64,000 nucleotides of DNA from Calamus simplicifolius (Eukaryota > Streptophyta > Magnoliopsida > Arecales > Arecaceae): NCBI GenBank assembly GCA_900491605.1, contig UESW01001611.1, forward strand, positions 124,001-188,000, read 5' to 3'. The first letter of the stretch is position 1, and every line of letters starts with the position of its first letter. Below, piece after piece: positions 1 through 10,726 of the stretch. The translations under genes and the position numbers were made by a program. Below the pieces are notes generated by a model. That model saw only the letters and a list, made by a program, of their open reading frames with translations. It ran no database searches and was not told the origin of the DNA.

Positions 1-121
1 TTACAGAGATTATGTTAAAGGGAAAAACGTCATTTCAAATGACGTTTTCCCATGCCACGTCCGCTCAGCCTCGCTGCCACGTCCGCTCATCCTCGTCAGT
101 GCGAGGGGTGAGGGGGAAACA

Positions 122-288
122 GAAATCGCCACATGAAGTGGCGATTTCTGAGCTGAAATCGCCACTTCAAGTGGCGATTTCTGTTAAGTGAAGTCATCAC
201 TTCCTGTGGCGATTTCAAGCTTGCTGAATCGCCACACGATGCAGCGATTTCAGTAAGCTTGATATCGCCACATCGTGTGGCGATTTTC
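122..288. repeat. Left cluster of five 27-bp palindromes
   Basis: Five near-perfect palindromes of the form GAAATCGCCAC-N5-GTGGCGATTTC sit at about 122-148, 155-181, 190-216, 225-252 and 261-288. The inner five bases vary (ATGAA, TTCAA and others) while the arms are conserved, with compensatory-looking changes in copies 3-5. The same unit recurs in the middle and right clusters of this element. Confidence 0.85.
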
Positions 289-887
289 TCAAGCTTAAAG
301 CCGAGAGCGGGGATCGGGCCTTCTCTTCCCGAGCGGTAAAGATTTCCCCCCTTCTCTTCCCGATCGGGCTTATCCCCGGCGATCTACTCCCCGGCAACCT
401 CCCCATCTTCCCGAGTTCCCAAGCCTGCTCGCCGGCAAGCGGGTTCCGAGTGCAGCGACCTTTCCCGCCGACATTCCTCGCTAGGAAGCATTCAGAAGCA
501 TTCCAGGTATTTTCTTTTTTCTTTGTTTTTTTTTTGTGGGGAAGTGCAACTGGAAGGGGAATGGCATGGTAAATGTTTAATTTTTATTATTGTCTAAGAT
601 ATGTTTTTTTTCTATTTTCCTCGTGGTATTGGGGATGTGAATGGCTCTTTTTGTAATTTAGGGACCTCTTTTGGTATTTAATCTGAATGTTTAGATTGAA
701 GCAAACCGAGTTGGTGATGCCTTTTAGTAGAGAAAGGTTTAGTACTATGAATTGAGTAACCATGCCATCCATGATTAACCAATCTATTTATGTGCTAAAT
801 TTTTCTCACCTTCGACGCTTGAGCAAATGTGAAGTCACTGATGAAATGTGTTTCAGAAGCATCATTAAATGGAATGTAAATATCATA

Positions 888-896
888 GCGCGCGCG

Positions 897-986
<90 letters not shown>
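888..986. repeat. Compound (GC)n(AC)n(AT)n microsatellite
   Basis: An uninterrupted GC run passes into a short AC run and then about 39 AT dinucleotides. It lies between the left inverted end and the PMD gene. Open frames across it are meaningless Tyr-Ile repeats. Confidence 0.95.
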
Positions 987-987
<1 letters not shown>

Positions 988-1334
988 TTGTTTTTTTGGT
1001 CTAAGTTGAAATGAGTTTTGGTTCATAGAAGTCCATGACATGGACAAGAATGCCTCGTAATTCGTAATGTGATCTTATCACAAAGGTAACCTGGAAGTAA
1101 TTTCAGCCTCTACACATGCTGCTCTAAACCAACACAATTATGATGCTTCCATGAGCCATTATAATACTGTGGGCTTATGACCAGTTTGTTTCATGTTTTT
1201 TTTTAAACTATTCTTGTATATATCAATGTAATACTATAATTTATGTATTTATCTTTTCAATGTATAAAATAATTTATTACTGTCTAAGATGTTTAAAATG
1301 ATTCTTTTAACTTGTTTTGTTAGATTATCAAGAC

Positions 1335-3647
1335 ATGTCTCATAATATTTTAGATTCAGGGCCTCATGATCCTACTGTTCTCACTTTGCAATGGTTGCAT
1401 AGATGTTGCATATTTCAGGGCGAGGTGTGTATTATTGATTAACGATCCTTAATTAATTTACATGTGTTTATGTTAATGCGAATGTATCATTGATTTTTTT
1501 TTCAGGAGTTACCGGTTCTTAGATGCTGTCGGCATGACGCACATATATGGAAAGAGACACCGGGAATGTCACACCCACGAGTGCAGTACTATCTAGATCA
1601 TGTCGGCATGTTTGGCATATATCGGATTGGCCAGATTCAACTGGATGTCGGCCTTATTTCTGCAATGGTTGAGAGATGGCGGCAAGAGACCCACACATTT
1701 CATCTACCTTTTGGTAAGGCGGCCATTACATTACAGGATGTCAGTATTTTGAGTGGCCTTCGGATTGATGGTTCCGCTGTTACTGGGTTAGATCCGCGCC
1801 ATACCATTTCGGAGTGGCAGGCTATATTTGGGAGGTTATTTGGTGTTGTACCTCCCGTCGAAGCATTTTCGAAAGGTCATTTTTGTTTAGCATTCTTCGA
1901 TCAATTCTATCGCGACCTTCACTTGGATGAAGATGTGGATGATGAGATTGTCCAGCAGTTCATGAGGGGACAACTTCTTCGAATCATTGGTGGAGTGATG
2001 CTTCCGGATACCTCTAGTAATTTAGTTAAGTTGATGTACATGCCATTTCTGGAAGACTTGGAGGCATTTGCCACTCTTAGTTGGGGATCGGCTACGCTGG
2101 CTGGTTTATATAGAGCACTATGTCGTGCAACTAGCCCTACCCAATCTAACATCGAAAGATACCTCCCATTGCTACAGGTAAACACTTTATTCTTATGTCT
2201 GAGATCGAGGCAATTTTTATTGTTAATTAACATTTTGAATTATCCGAACATGCATATTTGGGTATGGGAACGATTTCCTATTTTCCATCCCACGAGACTC
2301 GGGATTCCAGAGGCTAGACCTTCGGATGCCGATGATGATTAGCACTTAGGTGCACCGTGGGGGTATAGATGTCACGCAAGATATAACATGAAAAATATTC
2401 CAACCCATACACTACGTGCTTATAGGGACCAGTTGGATGTATTGGATGATAGTGAACAATGGGTATGTCATGTTGTAATATGGAATTCAATTAGATCGAT
2501 TCATTATGTTGATTAATAATTAATTAATTTTTTTCTATGCAGTTCTTATGGTGTCCTTACTCGCTGGCAGTTATCTCTATTTTACCTCCAAGCTGCTTGG
2601 TTAATTCGGATATTTGGATGGCACGGATCCCACTGATATGTTTTGATGTAGTTGAGTGGCATTTGCCGGACTGGGTGCTTCGTCAATTTGGATGTCGCTA
2701 GTCCATACCATGTCCATGCGATACGTCGCTACATCTTCATCAGATTGATCGACGGGGGAGGTCAAATGCTGCATGGGACGCCGTGCATGGGATTTATATT
2801 GCAACATGGAATGCACGGCGTCAGCATCTGATTATGGGAGAGCCTATAGTAGCAGAATTCCCATGCACACCCGATTATATGGCCTGGTTTAGGAGCATCA
2901 CTCGAATATGTGTAGGCCGCTCTGAGTATAGTACAAGGGGCTACGAAGGGGAAGGCACTTCATATGAGTTTTTGGTACTATTTTTATTTTTATTTTTGGT
3001 ATCTTTTCTTTCAACTTCATAAGCTTTCATATGAATTTTTATTGACATATTATATGCATCATGAGAGATTTCAACAGTTGACTGTGGAGCTCGAGCAGGC
3101 TTTAGCCGCCCCAGTGGATGATGAGCGGCTACAGATTTTGAGAAGCGCAACGACGATGGCGCATGGTACATTGTCTGTCATCGGAAATTAACACGTTCGG
3201 AGCACAGCTCCTTTAGCACTCTACCTGGAGGTGCCGGAGTCCACACGAGCCGATGTTGATCCGATGATGGAGACATTTCATTATACCCCATCGCCTTCTT
3301 GCATGCGGTCCCCATTAGTACACGAGTATTCGCAGAGGAGGGATGCCGGGGAGGGTACATTTGCCTGTCGAAATCACAATGCATATCGCATTGATGACAT
3401 TGCTGATGCGGACATCGCCGAGATCATTGAGGATGCTGATGTCTCCCGATCACATTTGGATGCTGCTATGCATGATGTTTTCCATGCTAGCTCGATCCCC
3501 ACGTAGGAGGGGGTATCTCAGGTGATTGATGAGGATCCTATACCGTGGCGACCTATAGCCGAAGGACTGGACATATTCGCCGACCTCCTCGACGAGGATG
3601 TGGAACCTAGGTTTTCTAGATTGTTGTACTCAAACCAACTGATGTAA
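1335..3647 (+). pseudogene. Plant mobile domain (MAIN/MAIL1-like, 'PP7 long form'-like) gene, transposon-borne and broken
   Basis: The reading starts at ATG 1335, with a GT donor after about 1422 and an acceptor TTTTCAG near 1505. It continues through the long open stretch to 2339, which holds PMD hallmarks: HPRVQYYLDHVGMFGIYRIG, THTFHLPFG, ITLQDVSILSGLRIDG. An intron probably begins at 2176 (CAG|GTAAAC), but its acceptor before the WVWERFP motif is not evident. Later PMD blocks are recognisable: a region ending at a GT near 2461, then VVEWHLPDWVLRQFG (2650-2700), GEPIVAEFP..DYMAWFR (2840-2900), YSTRGYEGEG, and an acidic C-terminus ending at TAA 3645. In-frame stops at 2340-2342 (TAG), about 2699 (TAG) and about 3504 (TAG) break it. 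Cellular PMD proteins of the MAIN/MAIL family act in meristem maintenance and silencing; this copy is transposon-borne, and any function is doubtful. Confidence 0.75.
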
Positions 3648-3738
3648 AAATTCTTTTTTTCATGTATTAGAAAATTTTAATTTTTATGAGAATGTGTTCT
3701 TCTAATGCATTTACTTTTTGTCATGATTGACATTTACG

Positions 3739-3935
3739 GTTGAGTTTTGGTTGAGTTTCGGTTGAGTTTTGGTTGAGTTTCGATTGAGTTACGGTCGAGT
3801 TTCGAGTTTCGATCAAGTTTTGGTTCAAATTCGGTCAAGTCTCGATCAAGTTTTGGTTCAAATTCGGTCAAGTTTCGAGTTTCGGTCAAGTTTCGAGTTT
3901 CGATCAGGTTTTGGTTTAATTTCGGTCGATTCTGG
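3739..3935. repeat. GAGTTTCGGT-type minisatellite
   Basis: About 197 bp of imperfect, short-period repeats built from GAGTTTCGGT, GAGTTTTGGTT and CAAGTTTCGAT, just downstream of the PMD gene. Inverted copies of the same unit occur at 4373-4432. Confidence 0.8.
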
Positions 3936-4032
3936 GTTGAAATCGCCATCGCCACTTAAACTTGGAAATTTCATCTAAGGAAATCGCCCCATGAATGAGG
4001 CTGAAGCATTTGGTTGAAGGCTGTTCTGGGTT

Positions 4033-4221
4033 GAAATCGCCACTTCATTTGGCGATTTCAGGCCAGCCCTAGCGGTGGCTGGGTGAAGGATGAAATCGCC
4101 ACTTGCAAATCGCCACTTCATGTGGTGATTTCAGGCAGGACCCGTCACTAGGCGGAAGGAGGAAATCACCACTTGGAGTGGCGATTTCAACCCTGAAATC
4201 GCCACTCCAAGTGGCGATTTT
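4033..4221. repeat. Middle cluster of four palindromes
   Basis: Copies of the GAAATCGCCAC-N5-GTGGCGATTTC palindrome at about 4033-4059, 4106-4132, 4162-4188 and 4194-4221, plus half-sites near 3940-3960 and 4091-4105. They lie between the PMD gene and the oppositely oriented transposase fragment. Confidence 0.8.
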
Positions 4222-4372
4222 CTCAGGTTTCCAGGCCGAGGGTTGTCATATGGGGGACTTAAAATTCAGTAGAAATTACCCCAACCCCCCTCCCTAAAAC
4301 TCATTTCAGTCAGAAATTTTTTGTGCATTTCCATGAGTGCCAAATGCAAAATAGAAAGACATCAATTGCCGA

Positions 4373-4432
4373 AACTCAATCAAAACTCGACCGAAACTCA
4401 ATCGAAACTTGATCGAAGCTCAATCGAAACTC
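4373..4432. repeat. Inverted copies of the 3.7-kb minisatellite unit
   Basis: Repeats of CTCAATCGAAACTC and ACTCGACCGAAACT are the reverse complement of the unit at 3739-3935. With the four palindromes between them, the two blocks form a loose inverted repeat. Confidence 0.7.
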
Positions 4433-4590
4433 ACGTCATCAAATGCATCCATAAATTTTCGATCATAGGCATAAGTACGTCATAAATGCATCAATATATA
4501 GTCTTGTTCCTAAGACAAGTACATCATAGGCACAAGAATGGCCATTTTACTTAAAGAGTATATAAATTTATGATCCTGAAGGTCCACCAG

Positions 4591-5046
4591 TTACATTAGG
4601 ACAACGACGTCTGCAATGACCCATTTGCTTGCAAATAGAACATCGACATGTTCCTGCTGCTGGGCTATAGGAGAATTGTCTCTAACATTCTCTATATGAC
4701 CAACACTATATGGCTCTGGAACATCATCCTTTAAAACATAGAGTTCAATACACCGATATTCTGAACACTTCGAGAGAAATGTCAACATGTGCTCCACATC
4801 GTCGTCGTCCTCAATTGGAAGAAGCATATATTTTTGATGCAATGTTGGAGATCTCCACATCAATCTGATGATATGTCTCTGTACTGGAATTGTTAGAACT
4901 GTATGTACCTGATCAACCAACTCAGCAAAGCATGTTTTCGTGCTCAATTTCAAACATTTACGTGGAGGTTAATTATAATGTATCCCTTCTTGGCCGCCAT
5001 GTTCAATTGATCCATCATAATATAGCAGAACACGTACAGTTTTCAT
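4591..5046 (-). pseudogene. MULE transposase N-terminal (PB1-like) fragment
   Basis: Reading on - from ATG 5046 gives MKTVRVLLYYDGSIEHGG, an in-frame TAA, then in the same frame a stretch with FAELVDQVH, YMLLPIEDDDDVEHML and YRCIELYVL, running to 4591. This order (strand, short charged loop, ELVDKVH-like block, P-I-acidic run, IELYV strand) is that of the PB1-like domain starting many MuDR-type transposases. The zinc finger and DDE catalytic core that should follow are absent. The fragment is broken by the early stop and faces the PMD gene. The family is recalled from knowledge; the stop and the motifs are seen directly. Confidence 0.6.
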
Positions 5047-5640
5047 CTGAAAAAACGTGATCAAAATTTATCTTCGATCAGCTATAAAAAAAATAAATAA
5101 ATATGCATATATTTTAGTAGCATTTAGCACATATTGGTTCCCAAGATCCATATGGAACATGTTAAGATAAAACATTTAATCTCCCATGATGATATCATAG
5201 CTAAAATAAAACATAAATATCCATGTGCATCCATATGATACATAAAAATACAAATATTTTTCATGTTTATTTATGCTCCCTATTTCCATCTCTATACATA
5301 GATCAAAAAATACATATCTTATGCTTTCTTCTTTGTCAAAAAAATCTATTAATATCAGTTATACGAGGGAATGTATAAACACACATCTCATGCATATAAA
5401 AATCAGTTTAAGAAGGGAATATGAGAATGCATATAAAAATTAGTTTAAGAAGGAAATGTGAATATACCTTGATGGGAACTAAATGCGGAGTACACACAAT
5501 CCGACAAAAAAGGCAGAGACGGTGCCGTTTAAGAGGTGGCAATTATCTGGATGGAGCAAGGGCGATTTAGAGGCCGTTTAACCCATAGGGCACATGCCTC
5601 CTCTTTAAAAAGGAAGTCCGTCAATTGGCTCTCAGGACAA
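5047..5640. other. AT-rich stretch inside the MULE-like element
   Basis: Simple AT-rich sequence with no open frame or motif I can support. It would be the upstream side of the transposase fragment. Confidence 0.5.
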
Positions 5641-5651
5641 GGGGAAACTGA

Positions 5652-5848
5652 TGAAATCGCCACATGGTGTGACGATTTTAGGGTAGAAATCGCCACATGG
5701 TGTGGTGATTTATTTGGAGAAAATCGCCACTTGAAGTGACGATTTCACCCTGAAATCGCCACACCATGTGGCGATTTCGCTCCTCATGAAACCGCCACAT
5801 GAAGTGGTGATTTCATGAAATGAAATCGCCACTTCATGTGGCAATTTC
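5652..5848. repeat. Right cluster of six palindromes
   Basis: Six palindromes at about 5652-5678, 5685-5711, 5719-5746, 5752-5778, 5788-5814 and 5822-5848, separated by 3-10 bp. They mirror the left cluster near the opposite end of the element. A further GC-rich palindrome (ACCGGTGCCAAAACGCACCGGT) follows at about 5962-5983. Confidence 0.85.
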
Positions 5849-6003
5849 TTTCCATTCCCTGTAAGCACCCCAGCTGACAGCTGGGCCGAGGAGGGAGGGG
5901 GATGTGGCAATGGAAAAACGCCATTTTCATAATAAGTTTGGATCCCACCCCTTAGCTTTAAAACCGGTGCCAAAACGCACCGGTTTGAAAAACGGCTCCA
6001 CAT

Positions 6004-6821
6004 ATAGCTCCCATTTGATTCTTTTATTTAGCGAATAAAATTTAAATGCTACCTAGGTATGTTACGTAATGGTAATAATCATATGATTAATGATATTTGA
6101 ATGGTGATAGCATCATCTAATCCATTTGAGTAGCATTTAACTTGCATCTTTATTTACTAAATTAGTATAATTCATTTTGTTTCAATTCGTTTAGAGGCCA
6201 GGAAGAATTATATTGCATGTATTCATAAAAAATAATAATTAAAAAATAATTTCTATCACTTTTTTTTTGAATTTCGCTTCATGATTTTAAAATTATTTAA
6301 ATTTTGATAAGTGCACCTCTTTTTGAACGTAAACCTAGCAATGTATTGATACCCCCTGTTTTTCTCTTAAAAATATAGTTGTAATAGCGAAGATTGAAGG
6401 TCACATTGTGTAAAGCTTAAGACACCGCTTCACCTTGCTCTCCTTTACGTCGTTCCATGCATGCATTAATCAAATTATTAATTTTATTAATTTGCTGATA
6501 AAATTATGTCAACTTAATATTATTTATTACTTTTTTTAATGAATATTTTTTACTTATTGTGGATCAAACTTTTTTCTTTCTCCTTCTTTTTTTTAAGGGT
6601 GGATAATAATAGGCTTGATATCATTGTGCTTTATAGTATGTAGGCATGAGCTAGCCGAATGATTCTTACAGCCTTTATTAATCAACAAATTATTTAGAGT
6701 TATATGATTCATGGGAATGCTCTGAAATTAAAATCAAAATTAGGCATTTGTTTGGATAGAATCATAATCCAATTCAAATTTTATTGCATGCATTGAGGGA
6801 TTTAAAGTATCTCTCGTTGTA
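6004..6821. other. Intergenic, nothing recognised
   Basis: AT-rich DNA between the MULE-like element and the first LINE. No coding, RNA or repeat structure that I can support. Confidence 0.5.
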
Positions 6822-6835
6822 ACCTAACGCTCTTT

Positions 6836-9115
6836 TTTTTTTTTTTTTTTTTTGGTACAGACGGTGATTCACACCACCCTAGGTCGGGACGAACCCGTTA
6901 CATCAGAAACTAATAACTGAGACAAAACCAGAGGGCAGCAGTCGCCTGGTCTCCATATCCACTGCTCAGAGTGAGAGGCCATCCTGGCCGCAATCCAGTC
7001 CGCAACAACATTAGCCTCGCGATAGACATGACGGATCTGAATGTTGGATGCTTCCAAGATCAAAGCTCGGATATCACATAAGATAGGAATAGAGGGCAAA
7101 CAGGATCTATACTGCTGACGAATCCATTGAATGACTATGATAGAGTCCCCTTCAATGATGAGCTTGCGGGCGCCTAGAGTCCGAATGGCGAAGGATAGAC
7201 CCGCCCAAGCCGCATAGAGCTCCGTCATAGGAACCGAGGGATCAAGAAGGCTAAATCCTCCAGCCGCCAGCATCCTGCCATCAGCATCACGAATGACATA
7301 AGTAGAGACAGCACATCTACCCCGGACGCTCCCATCGAAGTTAATTTTAACAAACCCTGGAGGAGGGGGCTCCCAAGAAATGAAAACCGTACGACGGTTC
7401 GCTGCCGCAGCAGCAGGGGAGACCTAGTGTCCAAGGTTCGCAAAATCAAAGGACTCCTGATGGGATGAATACTCAGCAAAGAGGGAGGAAGCCGTCCTGA
7501 GCACCCTACGAGGAGAATGAACCGTATCTGAGAAGACAATTTGATTCCGGGAAAGCCAAATCTGATAAGCATAAGCCCAGAGAGATCCCCGTTGGTGAGT
7601 AGGCCCTCCTAAACCCTGCTTCAGTAATCTCAGGAAAGAAATATGGTGGGATTCAGGACTGTGCACCCAGGGGTAAGTACCAGAGAGTTGCCAAATCTGA
7701 CGAGCCCTGGCACAATCGAATATGGCATGATCAATAGTTTCATCATCGGTTCCACAGACCGGGCAAGTAGGCTGAATACTCAATCCACGATGCGAGAGAA
7801 GGAAGCAGGTAGGAAAAATACTCTGAGCAAGTTTTCAGATGAAAAGACGCACTCGAGGGTGAACGGACAGTTGCCAAATCCAATCCCAGTCCCTCGAATC
7901 CTGAGGATAAGTTCTGAACATAGAGAGGAGGTCCCTCATGGGAGCACGAGACAAGCATGATCTCCTCCAGACCCTGGTATCAGTACTAGCAGATGGAGAC
8001 AGAGGTATGGAAAGAATACGCCGACATAGCTCAGTCCCGCAGAAACTAGCCACTCGAGAATGCGACCAGGAAGGGCAGTCGTCAGATATAAGGTCACTGA
8101 CACGCATACCATGAGGAGTATCAGAGCAGATAAAAGTGGGCCACCGCGACAGAGGAAGGTCAGCAATCCAAGCATCCTGAATGGCATCCACCGAAGAACC
8201 ATCCCCGATGATCCAAGAGGTACAGTCCAGGATAGTCGAAGCATGACGACAGACCTCTTTCCAATAAAAAGAATGCCCCCGGGAAGTCTGAGGAATAGAT
8301 GAAGAGTTCCAGCTGCCATACTTGGCACGCATAAAAGAACTCCACAGGCAATTCGGATCAAGAACGAACCGGGAGGCATGCCTAGCTGTCAGAGCCTCTC
8401 TCCTGAGAAGTAACGACTGGATACCAAGACCACCCTCAGCCAAAGGCAAGCAGACAGAGTCCCAAGCCAGAAGATGAATACCGTGGCCATCTTGATTCGA
8501 AGCCCAAAGAAAATCACGAAAATATCTTTCAATCTTCCGCAGACAAGCCAACGGAATAGCAGTGTTAGATAAAAGATAGGCAGGCATCGACGAGAGCACA
8601 GACCGGATAAGGGTAATCCGCGCCATCATAGAGAGACCAGACACCTGCCAGCCGTCCAGACGATCACGGATCCGCCTCTCCAGATAACTAAAGTCCGAAC
8701 ACCGAGGTCGTCTCCCAGAAATAGGAATCCCCAAATAGGACATCCGATCAGACTGAGAAGGAATGCCCATAATCTGAGATATAGCCCTCTTCACAGAACG
8801 GGACGTCCTCGGACTAAAACAAATAAGTGATTTGCTGAGATTGACACATTGCCCCGAGGCATGACAGTAGGAGTGAAGGATGGAAGCAAAGGTGGAGGCA
8901 TTACTGGTAGTAGCCCTCTCCAGCAGAAGACAATCATCAGCAAAAAGTAAATGGGACAGCGAAGGGCCAAGGGGGCCAGCAGCATAAGGGTCGATGTCAG
9001 AAGTCCGCGTTGCCAAAGAAAGCTCCCGGGATAGAGCATCGGCAGAGAGAATAAACAAGAATGGAGAAAGAGGACAGCCCTCTTAAACCCATCGCCGAGT
9101 GGAAGAACTCCGTAC
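6836..9115 (-). mobile_element. 5'-truncated LINE (copy 1) with perfect TSD
   Basis: A 2.28-kb insertion on -. The 14-bp TSD ACCTAACGCTCTTT lies at 6822-6835 and 9116-9129. The poly(A) tail shows as the T run at 6833-6853, directly followed by the 3' end of the family (GGTACAGACGG on +). The 5' end is cut inside the reverse transcriptase, as usual for incomplete target-primed reverse transcription. The same 3' end recurs in LINE copies 2 and 3 in this window. Confidence 0.9.
6869..9058 (-). pseudogene. LINE ORF2: reverse transcriptase C-part, zf-RVT, RNase H
   Basis: One minus-strand frame runs about 730 codons with only two stops: TGA at about 7832-7837 after VRLFI, and TAG at about 7421-7426. 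In order it encodes: the RT palm C-part with the catalytic FADD (in HLLFADDCLLLE); the thumb region (YLGIPISGRRPRCSD, WQVSGLSMMARITLIRSVLSS); a zf-RVT finger (C-V-C...DHAIFDC...ARQIWQLSG); and an RNase H domain with all four acidic residues (INFDGS, TELYAAW, IEGDS, EANVVADW). Endonuclease and N-terminal RT are lost by 5' truncation. It is inactive, but the few mutations suggest a fairly recent insertion. Confidence 0.88.
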
Positions 9116-9129
9116 ACCTAACGCTCTTT

Positions 9130-10726
9130 GCTTCGATCTCTTTAGCCCCATCATCAATAGAGGTGAGTTGATTCTTATATTGTCACAACTCGTTGTATAT
9201 CAACGCATACTCAAGGTAACATCTAAGCAAGGCCCAATCCTCAAAGAGTGTTGATAATTTCCAACCATTATGATTTAGAACATATAAAAAATAATTTGTA
9301 ATTAGGGCTACAAATGATCAAACTAGGTCAAATAATGCTTGATCCTAATTTGATTTGATTTTATATTTAAGTCAAAATTTTAGACTCCACCTAGCAATTT
9401 GTTAATCGGGTTGGATATGTGAAAATAATTTTAAAACTAACAGGTTATTTTGGTCTGTTCGAGATCAATATAATTCTGATCCAATTAAAAACATAGAGGT
9501 TCATGATAGGGTTAGATTGAATCATGTTTGTATTTGAGTCAAGCATTTAATTAATATTTTATAATTTATACTTAATAATTAAATATAAATTTTATTAACA
9601 AATTTAAATAAAAAACATACTAAACTAATAATAAAATATAAATATTTTGATATAATTAAGAAAAAAAGATGAAAGAAATTTAATTATCAATATAAAAAGA
9701 AGAATTAGTTTAAATGGAAGCTTATTCAACAAATCAATAAAAATAATCAAAATAAAAAAATATATAATTGATGTTTATGGATTAAGACAAACTGTGCTTA
9801 GATTGGATTAGGACAAAAACATACAATATTAGATCTAATCCAAAATTTAGATTGGGCATGGGTTTTTAAATATAAAATATGCTGAGACTAGGTCATGAGT
9901 TGACCTAATCTATTTACAGTTTTAATGGTATTTTCAGCTGGATAATTCCAAAGGAGCCTTAATTGTAATTCATTTAAACACGCCCACAGAAGTGCCTAAC
10001 TCAGATTGGTTTTGGACCTTAAAGGCTACCGATGGGTTAGATTGGCCTCTGTCTAAGGTTTAAGAAATTTTTTGTGCATCACAAATGGTGTAGAAAGGTG
10101 CACACTATATGCGATGGTTGATCTATGCATGCATCCGCTTGTGTGTGACTGTTCGTGTGGCATGAAAAGAATGAAAATATTTCTACCGCATGCATGCACA
10201 GATTAATTATTACATTTAAGATTTAAACTTATGTTTGGGCTTAATCTAGTCCATTAAGATTAATTCAAACGCCTTACGGTTTACTTGGCAATGTCACACA
10301 AAATCTTTCACGTTATGTATGCCAGCATTAACTTTTATTTTTATTTTGCATGTAATTGAGAAGGATGGTTAGAGCCGAGCCACTAGACAACCCAATCACC
10401 TTTTCTTGAACTTCTACTCCTCTTTATTTATTTATTTTTTTTAATAACTTTATAAAATTTACTGTGTTTTAAGGACAAGTTAAAAATAAAAAGTATTTTT
10501 TTGAGGTAAAAATCGGAAGGGTTTTATAATGTTCATTCGTACCAAACGGGCTGAAGGCAACGTGGTAACATTTGAGCCGGACCGCGCTCCGCCGAAGAGT
10601 TAAACCCCGATCTGCTAGCCTAGCAGTCCACAATTACCCTCTGCGGCGACGCCAGAGGGGACCGTGGAGGCCGGCCCTATTTGAACCTGCCAGCGCTCGA
10701 AAGGGAGCCGGCTGACGCCCACGACG
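9130..10726. other. Intergenic and upstream region of the epimerase gene
   Basis: AT-rich until about 10,550, then GC-rich towards the start codon at 10727. No convincing TATA box; TTTTATAATG near 10,523-10,532 is a weak candidate only. Nothing else recognised. Confidence 0.45.

Larger units (their letters stand above)
1..6003. mobile_element. MULE-like element carrying a plant mobile domain gene
   Basis: The two ends are inverted relatives. The left stretch around 45-62 (GACGTTTTCCCATGCCACG) matches the reverse complement of about 5899-5925 (GGCGTTTTTCCATTGCCAC), and each is followed inward by GAAATYGCCACATGAAGTGG palindromes, so the inverted ends are at least 150 bp long. Between them lie a plant-mobile-domain (PMD) gene on +, a fragment resembling the PB1-like N-terminus of MULE transposases on -, and three palindrome clusters. 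No catalytic transposase core is visible, so the element is probably non-autonomous. The outer left end seems to lie before base 1, because the right end extends further than its partner. Family is inferred from the PB1-like fragment; PMD genes are known to travel with plant transposons. No TSD can be checked here. Confidence 0.6.

Noticed and set aside
122..288. CRISPR-like repeat spacing
   Set aside because: The regularly spaced palindromes have spacers of only a few to about ten bases, in a plant transposon.
215..406. 63-aa minus-strand frame in the GC-rich left end
   Set aside because: Composed of palindrome translation (repeated SPHDVAI/SLHRVAI-type peptides); the right cluster gives similar nonsense at 5710-6003.
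762..1004. 80-aa open frame
   Set aside because: Its second half is an Ile-Tyr repeat from the (AT)n microsatellite and no motif is present.
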